11,748 nt of DNA, from assembly GCA_030674155.1 (NCBI GenBank), contig JASPKP010008286.1:1-11748 (forward strand). Reading direction: 5' to 3'. This DNA comes from Stramonita haemastoma. Its lineage: Eukaryota; Mollusca; Gastropoda; Neogastropoda; Muricidae. Below are positions 6,927 through 11,748 of the stretch, piece after piece. Both the position numbers and the translations under genes were made by a program. The stretch's first letter is position 1. Each line of letters opens with the position of its first letter. The notes beneath the pieces are model-generated. The model saw nothing but the letters and a program-made list of their open reading frames with translations, did not search any database and was not told the DNA's origin.

Positions 6927-6950
6927 TTTTCGGGGCTAGAGCTCCGAAAA
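6927..6950. repeat. 24-bp near-perfect palindrome
   Basis: TTTTCGGGGCTAG followed by AGCTCCGAAAA reads the same on both strands except at one symmetric pair and the central AG. It lies in unique sequence between the CA array and the GC-balanced island. Confidence 0.6.
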
Positions 6951-7050
6951 TTTATCAATGGTGAAATTTTAAGTTGTCCCTTTTTTACCCACCACGAAGG
7001 TACCTACATTCCCCGGGGGGGAATTAGCGTCCTAAAAACTTTCAATTTCA

Positions 7051-7205
7051 TGTTTCATCTATCTATCTATTATTTTTATCTTTTCTATCTATCTATCTAT
7101 CTATTATCTTTATCTTTATCTATCTATCACTATCTTTATCTATCCTCTCTCTTCTCTATCTATCTACTATCATCTTCTATCATCTATTATCTATTTTATT
7201 ATCTA
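7051..7205. repeat. CTAT (GATA-type) tetranucleotide array
   Basis: CTAT units with TTT, CTTT and CACTAT interruptions over about 150 bases. Confidence 0.92.
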
Positions 7206-7553
7206 CCTTAGTCTGGCGACCGGGGGGCCCCCCCTAAAGTTTTGACAACCATTCCTCCTTCCTCTTTCTGTTTTGCCTTTTTAAAAAATTTTTTGATTTA
7301 GGCCGCCCCCCTTCGTGATGTTTCCTCCCGTTTTTCCCCTTGGCGCCTCTTTTCTCTTCCCCCTTGGGGCAGTGTTTAGTTTGTTTTTGAAAGTCCTTTC
7401 AATCTTGTGAGGCCCGTACCTTTAAGTTTCCCTTTCTTTATGATTGATAAAAAATTTTGTAGGGATAATGGTTTCCTGGATTCTGATTGTGGAATTGAAA
7501 ACCAAACTCTCGTTTTTAACGTTGAGACAAAATGTTATTTATTACTTTTGCAG

Positions 7554-7676
7554 GAAAAAGGTCCACTGGACCGACGGGTTAAAAAGTTGATGCGAATTCA
7601 CGTTCCCCCGGTTTGGATTTCACTCGAAACTCTTCCCCAAGTCGAAATGCGGCTATGTTAATGGAAAAGGGGAAAG
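7554..7676 (+). other. Candidate internal exon, 123 bp
   Basis: Upstream lie a branch-point-like TTTTTAAC (about 7513-7520), a pyrimidine-rich stretch and TTTTGCAG ending at 7553. Downstream, AAAG is followed by GTAAAG from 7677, a good donor. The 123 bases equal 41 codons, but the frame that starts open (EKGPLDRRVKKLMRIHV and on) hits TAA at 7659. Another frame has a TGA near its start and then reads CEFTFPRF...KCGYVNGKGER. No known domain is recognised. A single indel error could restore a frame, so it is a candidate only. Confidence 0.22.
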
Positions 7677-7810
7677 GTAAAGGTTTTTCCTAACCTTGTG
7701 GTCGTAGGGGAAACGAGGTATCAAGCCTCACTTTTTGGGCCCCCGGGTTTGAGGGGGGGGCCCATCCCTCTCCCTCTTGTTAACCTTCCCTGGGGCCCTT
7801 TTAAATGGCA

Positions 7811-7985
7811 GGTACTTTACGGGGGTGAATGGGGGACTGTGCAGAAGCCAAGGCTGCAAATGTTACGTATCCAATTTTTCCCTTTTGGTGAGACTTTAAA
7901 CGGACCTGTGGGGGACTCATGCAGAAAACCCAGGGCATGGGTTTAAAAATTTTTCCGCTTTTTGTAAAAGTAGGCCCTGTGTGGG
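7811..7985. repeat. Imperfect tandem repeat, period about 71-79 bp
   Basis: GGTACTTTAC (7811) and GAGACTTTAAA (7890) start matching units. GGGGGACT.TGCAGAA occurs at 7831 and 7910, giving a period of 79. A third, weaker unit shows ATTTTTCCGCTTTT (7949; compare 7874) and GGCCCTGT (7973; compare 7902). The plus-strand peptide YGGEWGTV, coded at 7818-7841, resembles the SRCR-domain motif GEWGTV, but no cysteine follows it in frame. Confidence 0.4.
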
Positions 7986-8026
7986 GTTTGGGGGGAAAAA
8001 TTACATTTCAAAAACTGCAACAAACC

Positions 8027-8090
8027 GGGGGCTGGATGAAAAAGCACGGGCGTTATTCCATATCCTCGATATAAAAGAATAATCAAATCA
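8027..8090 (+). mobile_element. Retroposon 3' tail (copy 4)
   Basis: GGGGGCTGGATGAAAAAGCAC is followed by GCGTTATTCCATATCCTCG and ATATAAAAGAATAATCAAATC. This is the most consensus-like copy of the tail family. The terminal AATCA repeat is only about two units long, the shortest seen. The upstream sequence does not match the upstream sequence of the other copies, consistent with 5' truncation. Confidence 0.75.
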
Positions 8091-8670
8091 AAAAAATTGG
8101 GAAACCCGCTGGAAGCTGTTAACAATTTTGGGTGGGGAAAAGTGAGTGCTCTGACCAAAGACTAATGGTCGTGCGTTAAAAAAAAAAAAAGCTGCTAACA
8201 AAAAAACTCAGCAGTGGTGAACTTGGGACTTAGCAGGAGGGGGAAAAAAATACAAAAAAAAAAAAAAGAACCCAACAAAAAAAGAGACTGTGGAGTTTGG
8301 AAAGTAGTGTGACATCTGAAAATGACAGTAAAGTTAAAAAATTTTGGGAGCAGTGGGGAAAGAAGGGGCCCGTAGGGGGAATCGATTTTTAGTCCGACAA
8401 CTAAAAGGCCCCCTATGGCAATCAGTTTAATCCCAGGGGTAAAAAGGTTACACAACAGTGTGTCTCATGACTAAAATCACGGTGGGAAGGAAGGGGAGGG
8501 GGGGGTATTAGGTCTTTGTGGTGAGACTTGAGTGTGGCCTTCGAGGCTTTCCCCTTTTTTAGGACTCGGTTTAAGCCGCCATTTCACAGGTGTTTTTATC
8601 ATTTTTAAAATGCAGGTTTTTTTTCTTATGGGGGGTTTTTTTGTGTTTAAGGATATTAAAATTCAAGGAG
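8091..8670. other. Unique sequence between opposed retroposon tails
   Basis: About 580 bases have no array apart from A-runs near 8178 and 8260. The minus-strand open frames (7943-8158 and 8195-8455) include the rc of the retroposon tail or A-runs and show no domain. A tRNA-like word on the minus strand is described separately (8142-8164). Confidence 0.45.
8142..8164 (-). other. tRNA D-arm / A-box-like word, weak
   Basis: The minus strand reads TAGTCTTTGGTCAGAGCACTCAC, close to the TAGCTCAGTGG-TCAGAGCACTC start of many tRNAs. A GGGTTTCCC word about 57 bases downstream is a poor B box. It could be the 5' head of a tRNA-derived SINE, but no matching body follows. Confidence 0.2.
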
Positions 8671-8780
8671 ATCAATCAATAAACAATCCAATTCTTTTAT
8701 TTTCGGGATAAGGAATAACCCTAGTGTGCAAAATTTTTTTTTTTTTTTTCATCCAGCCCCGGGGCCCCCTTATCAGGGAT
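8671..8780 (-). mobile_element. Retroposon 3' tail (copy 5, minus strand)
   Basis: On the minus strand, ATCCCTGATAAGGGGGCC leads into GGGGCTGGATGA and a long A-run, then GGGTTATTCCTTATCCCG, AAAATAAAAGAATTGG and short ATTG repeats. Order and spacing match the plus-strand copies. The A-run after GATG is longer than elsewhere and may be stretched by sequencing. The CCCTGATAAGGG block shows that the conserved part extends about 25 bases upstream of GGATG. Confidence 0.75.
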
Positions 8781-8848
8781 AAAAAAATTTTAAAAAAAAA
8801 ATCCAACCTCTAACAAAAAAAAAAAATTCAAAAAACCCCCCCCCCCCT
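8781..8848. repeat. A-rich sequence and C12 run
   Basis: Runs of A (9-13 bases) followed by a run of about 12 C before the CA repeat. Confidence 0.6.
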
Positions 8849-8886
8849 CACACCAACACACACACACACACACACACAAACACACC
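8849..8886. repeat. CA microsatellite
   Basis: Mostly perfect CA repeat of about 38 bases between a C-run and the polypurine tract. Confidence 0.9.
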
Positions 8887-8892
8887 CCCCCC

Positions 8893-9390
8893 AAAAGAAA
8901 AAGAAGAGAGAAGAAGAGAGGGGGAAAGAAGAGAGAGGGGAGAGAGAGGAGAGAGGAGAGAGGAGAGGAAAGGAGAGAGAGGGGAGAGGGGAGAAAGGGG
9001 CGGGGGGGAGAGAGAAAAAGGGGAGAGGGGAGAGAGAGAGGGGGAGGGGAAGGAGGGGGGAAAAAGAAAAGATAGAGAGAGAAGAGAAAAAGGGGGGAGG
9101 GGGGGAAGAGAGAGAAAAAGGGGGGGGGGAGGAAAAGAGGAGAGAGGAGAGGGGGGATAAGAGAGAAAAAGGGGGGGAAGAAGGCGGGGGGGAGAGAGAG
9201 AGGGGAGAGAGAGAGGGGGGAAGAAGAGAAAAGAGAGAAAAGGGAGGGGAGAAGGAGAGAGAGAGAGAGAGGAAGAGAAAAGGGAGAAGTAGAGAGAAGG
9301 AAAAAAGAGAGTAAGGGGGGGGGGAGAGGAGAGAAAGGGAGAAGGGGGGGAGAGGAAGGGGGGGGGGGGGGAGGGGGGGGGGGGAAAAGG
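8893..9390. repeat. Polypurine GA tract, about 500 bp
   Basis: GA repeats with G-runs and A-runs; only about half a dozen pyrimidines occur in roughly 500 bases (for example near 9001, 9070, 9158, 9183, 9289 and 9311). The minus-strand open frame of 261 codons is Ser/Pro/Leu/Phe only and is not a gene. Such tracts can form intramolecular triplex and stall polymerases. Confidence 0.93.
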
Positions 9391-9438
9391 GTCCAGAAAA
9401 AATTTTCTTCTCAGCCAAGAAAAGTCCCCTAAAAAAAG

Positions 9439-9523
9439 GCAGTAAAAAAAAAAAAAAAAAAAAAAAGGAAAAAGGGAGGGAAAAAGAAGCAGGGAAAAAA
9501 AAGAAAAAGGGGGGGGGGGGGGT

Positions 9524-9581
<58 letters not shown>

Positions 9582-9600
9582 AGGAGAAAGAAGAAAATGA
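9439..9600. repeat. A-run, GA and poly(G) tract
   Basis: An A22-type run, purine-only sequence, G14, TTT, then G55 (9526-9580). Together with 8893-9390 it makes about 700 bases that are almost entirely purine. The 55-base G run has the same artefact risk as 1942-2004. Confidence 0.88.
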
Positions 9601-9960
9601 AATAAAATTTCAAAACCCCCCAAAATAAACACCTATTATGTCATGTGACAAAAATCTTTGCGGGGAAAGACACAGAGGAGGAGTGTGTGGGGTTTTTTGT
9701 AGGAAGGGGGGGGGGGGGGGGACGATTTATATCACTTTTAAAAAAAAACTTGATACAATTAAATTTACGTAAAAAAATATGCACACAATTTTCCTTTTAA
9801 ACAAATTCAAGAGTCAAAGATTTTTTTTAAGAACCATCCTTTGGAGGGGCTATAAAACCCCCGGGGGCACACACCGTTAAATCCGGGGTTTGCTTTTTCG
9901 AAAAAGAGGCTATTGGTGTCAGTGAGAACAGTGACAACATTTTTTAAAAATCAATACACA
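9601..9960. other. AT-rich unique spacer
   Basis: No gene. A 16-base G-run lies at about 9706-9721. TATAAAA at 9851 followed by CCCCCGGGGG could look like a TATA box, but no transcript start or gene follows. GTTAAATCCGGGG near 9887 resembles a B box, without a convincing A box. Confidence 0.45.
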
Positions 9961-10036
9961 GGGGGACTGGATGTATAAAAAAGCTGAGTCCTTATTCCTT
10001 TTTCCCAATATAAAAGAAAATGAATAAAAAAATAAA
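9961..10036 (+). mobile_element. Retroposon 3' tail (copy 6)
   Basis: GGGGGACTGGATGTATAAAAAAGC, GTCCTTATTCC, CCCAATATAAAAGAAAATG and then AATAAA-type repeats match the tail family. It shares the GATGTA variant with the copy at 4191. It passes into the CA array at 10037 with no gap. Confidence 0.72.
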
Positions 10037-10195
10037 TACACACACACAACACCAACCACACCCACAACACACACAGGAACACACCTCACACACAAAAAAC
10101 CCCCTACACAACCACACTCACAACACACACACACAGACACAAACACAACACACACACACAAACCACACACAACACCCAACACACCACACACACAG
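10037..10195. repeat. CA microsatellite, interrupted
   Basis: CA repeats with ACC, AAC and AGAC interruptions, starting at the end of a retroposon tail. Open frames on both strands are repeat translations. Confidence 0.9.
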
Positions 10196-10227
10196 AGCTC
10201 TGAGAACCCCCACTCCTAAACTATCAG

Positions 10228-10292
10228 GTTAGCTCTCAGCTGGGAAACTTGCTAGAATGGCAGAACACGAAAAAAGAGCTCAGTTCAGCTGA
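10228..10292 (+). other. tRNA-like Pol III promoter pair (possible SINE head)
   Basis: GGTTAGCTCTCAGCTGGGAA fits the tRNA D-arm pattern TAGCTCAGCTGGGA with a 2-base insertion, and CTTGCTAGAATGGCAG continues in tRNA-like fashion. AGTTCAGCTG at about 10282-10291 is a partial B box (GTTCRA) about 52 bases downstream, near the normal spacing. No acceptor stem pairs, so this is not a functional tRNA gene. AATAAAGGGC and AATAAAATT at 10342-10361 could be the end of a short tRNA-derived element. Confidence 0.3.
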
Positions 10293-10440
10293 AAACACAA
10301 CGAGAATTGCTCTTGACTTCCAACCGTTTATATTTTTGGTTAATAAAGGGCAAAAATAAAATTTAGGTGTCAGTTAACCTTCTTTCTTGCAAAATAAGTA
10401 TTGAAAAATGTACGGGGTTTTTTCCAGATTGTTATCCTGT
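10293..10440. other. Unique AT-rich spacer
   Basis: Contains CCAACC...GGTT (10320-10342) as a weak hairpin and two AATAAA hexamers. No gene was seen. Confidence 0.4.
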
Positions 10441-10760
10441 TTCTCTCTCTCTCTCTCCCCTCTCCCCCTTCTCTCTTCCTCTCTCCTCTCCTCTCTCTCT
10501 CTTCCTCTCTCTCTCCTCTCCTCTCTCTCTCTGTTTCTCTCTGTCTGTCTGTCTGTCTGTCTGTCGTTTGTTTGTCTGTTCTGTCTCTGTCTCTGTCTGT
10601 CTGTCTTTTTGGCTGTCTGTCTGTTGTCTGTCTGTCTGTCTGTCTGTCTGTCTTCTTCTTCTCTCTCTCTCTCTCTCCTATCTCTCTCTTTCTCTCTCCC
10701 CTCTCTCTCTCTCTCCTCTCTCTCTCTCTTCTCTCTCTCTTCTTCTTCTCTTCTCTTTTC
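10441..10760. repeat. CT / TCTG / CT compound repeat
   Basis: CT-rich flanks (10441-10530 and 10655-10760) enclose a TCTG core (about 10540-10655) with GTTTG and TTTTGGC interruptions. The frame-independent openness gives Ser/Leu/Val/Cys strings only. It has the same two units as the arrays at 3511-4040. Confidence 0.92.
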
Positions 10761-10779
10761 TAAATATATATATTTTTAG

Positions 10780-11190
10780 TGGGGGGTTTTTTGGGTTTTT
10801 ACTTGCTGGGGGGCTTGCTGTTTTTTTCTTTTTTAAAATTTTTTTTATTTGATTTGATTGATTTTATCAATTTTTTTCTTTTTACTTTCTGTTTTTTGTT
10901 CAAAAATGTTTTTGTTTTTTGTTGGTTTTTTTTGTTTGTTTGTTGTTTTTTTGTTTTTTTGGGTTGGGGGTTTATTTTTTCTTTTTATTTATTTTTTATT
11001 ATTATTTTTATTATTTTGTATTATTTTTAAATTTTATTATTATTATTATTATTTTTTTTATTTTTTGTTTGTTTCTTTTTTTGATTTTGTGGTCTTTTGG
11101 TTTTTTTTGTTTGAGTGTTTTGTTATTGTTTGTTTGGTTGCTTGGTGTTCTTTTTGTTGTTGTTGTTGTTGTTTGTTTGTTTTTTTTTTG
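10780..11190. repeat. T-rich low complexity with GTTT, TTA and TTG repeats
   Basis: More than half of the bases are T. Short arrays of TTA (about 11005-11050), GTTT and TTG (about 11155-11172) are embedded. Open frames are Phe-rich artefacts. Confidence 0.8.
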
Positions 11191-11280
11191 CTAATGATGG
11201 CTTGATGAAAAAAGCAAAATTTTTTGCTTACTCCCAATGTACCATCTGGGAAAAAAAATTTTGATTTGATTTGATTTGAT
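11191..11280 (+). mobile_element. Retroposon 3' tail (copy 7)
   Basis: CTAATGATGGCTTGATGAAAA is followed by AAGC, TTGCTTACTCCCAATGTACC and TCTGGGAAAAAAAATTT, and ends in four GATTT units and then CT repeats. The terminal GATTT array is the clearest tandem terminus in the family. No body is visible upstream because the flank is low complexity. Confidence 0.72.
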
Positions 11281-11544
11281 CTCTCTCTTCCTCTTTTTGG
11301 GGGGCTTTTGTTTGTTGAATACAATTATCTCTTTTTTCTTAAACAAAATATTCATGTACCCATGGGGGGGGTTTTCACCTATTTGAATGTATACTTATTC
11401 TTTTTTACAATCATAGGTTGAATTTATCTTGGTGATGGGGATGTTGTTTTTCCTTTTTTCTTTCTGTTTTACCCTTTTCTTTTGGCTTTTTCTTGTTTTG
11501 GTAGGGTCTCTTTTTTTTTTTTTTTCCCCCCTTTTTTTCCCTAT
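11281..11544. other. T-rich spacer
   Basis: Mostly T-runs with G7 near 11364 and a T17-type run near 11510. No feature was recognised. Confidence 0.5.
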
Positions 11545-11660
11545 TCCCTAATAGGCCAAGGGCCGATGAAAAAAGTAGAAATGCTTACTCTGTTACCCTT
11601 CAAAAAATGAAGATTATTTATTCTTCTCTCTCTTGAAAATAAAGATAATTCATTATTTAT
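11545..11660 (+). mobile_element. Retroposon 3' tail with duplicated terminus (copy 8)
   Basis: CCCTAATAGGCCAAGGGCC leads into GATGAAAAAAGTAG, ATGCTTACTCTGTTACCC and TTCAAAAAATGAAGATTATTT. A second terminal segment, CTTGAAAATAAAGATAATTC, lies about 35 bases downstream and repeats the end of the first. It belongs with the copy at 4474. Confidence 0.72.
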
Positions 11661-11735
11661 TGATTTATTTGATTGATTGATTGATTGATTTATTCTTTTA
11701 TAGCAAAGAAATGGATAAGCACTCTTTTTTTCATT
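11661..11735 (-). mobile_element. Retroposon 3' tail (copy 9, minus strand)
   Basis: On the minus strand, AAATGAAAAAAAGAGTGC, TTATCC, then TATAAAAGAATAAATC and four to five GATT-type units (ATCA). It is tail to tail with copy 8, so the two simple-repeat termini meet at about 11660. The part upstream of GATG runs off into an A-run near the window end. Confidence 0.7.
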
Positions 11736-11748
11736 TTTTTTTCCCAAT

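Larger units (their letters stand above)
7206..8026. other. GC-balanced unique island; possible degraded coding sequence
   Basis: This is the least repetitive and most GC-balanced stretch, with a codon-like mix in two plus-strand open frames (7407-7661 and 7698-7946, 84 and 82 codons). I do not recognise either protein. Both seem to run through non-coding sequence: the first crosses a splice-acceptor-like site, and the second overlaps an imperfect ~79-bp tandem repeat. Long homopolymer blocks (G6C7 at 7222-7234, G9 near 7750) would disrupt any real frame. It may be an old gene fragment, an exon-bearing region with indel errors, or chance. Confidence 0.35.

Noticed and set aside
8360..8420. 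Minus-strand TTGCCATAGGGG and AAATCGATTCCCC as A and B boxes
   Set aside because: Boxes are degenerate, starts are only about 33 bases apart instead of about 44, and no SINE body or tail follows.
8828..9613. 261-codon open frame on the minus strand
   Set aside because: It is the complement of the polypurine tract and poly(G); the product is only Pro, Ser, Leu and Phe runs.
9845..9900. TATAAAA promoter and B-box-like GTTAAATCC
   Set aside because: No gene or A box at suitable distance; such words are expected in AT-rich sequence.
1..11748. Defence system, phage or other undescribed gene system
   Set aside because: No credible coding genes exist in the window, so no protein-based system can be supported.

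Overview
This window reads as non-coding, repeat-dominated nuclear DNA from a eukaryote, most likely an animal and plausibly a mollusc or other invertebrate (the phylum is a guess). It has no credible intact protein gene, rRNA, complete tRNA, CRISPR array, operon or prokaryotic signal. The long open frames lie in low-complexity sequence: GT, CA, CT and GA microsatellites, homopolymers, and CCAA and GCT/GTT arrays. They encode runs of Cys/Val, Ser/Leu, Arg/Glu, Pro or Thr/His, and overlapping frames are open in the same places, so they are composition artefacts.

Layout. 1-340: AT-rich unique sequence. 343-540: GC then GT repeats. 747-1072: a run of trinucleotide arrays (ACT, GAA, TTA, ATC). 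1117-1157: an inverted repeat. 1358-1595: polypyrimidine. 1831-1893: TCTG/GTG. 1942-2043: poly(G). 2066-2550: A-rich and C-rich runs. 2551-3350: the longest AT-rich unique stretch. 3372-4040: GT, TCTG and CT arrays interrupted by a retroposon tail. 4191-4560: two retroposon tails, one running into a CCTTG array. 4570-4690: CA/CACGC. 4733-5090: CCAA. 5175-5775: GCT/GTT triplets containing a ~35-bp minisatellite. 5930-6720: GT-rich, switching at a GCGGCCGC centre to CA-rich at 6756-6889. 7051-7205: CTAT. 7206-8026: a GC-balanced unique island, the best place for degraded coding sequence. 8027-8780: two retroposon tails in opposite orientation around unique sequence. 8849-9600: CA, a long polypurine tract and poly(G). 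9961-10195: retroposon tail plus CA array. 10228-10292: a tRNA-like promoter pair. 10441-10760: CT/TCTG/CT. 10780-11190: T-rich. 11191-11735: three retroposon tails, the last two tail to tail.

The main find is a dispersed family of short 3'-terminal segments, about nine copies on both strands. They share a CTGGATGAAAAAAGCAC-like block, a TGCTTATTC-like block and an (A)ATAAAAGAATA-like block. Most run directly into a simple repeat, and the repeat differs between copies. This looks like the 3' end of a SINE/LINE pair whose copies may have seeded several of the microsatellites. Homopolymers look lengthened throughout (for example G6C7 cores and G63), so part of the extreme sequence may come from sequencing or assembly.
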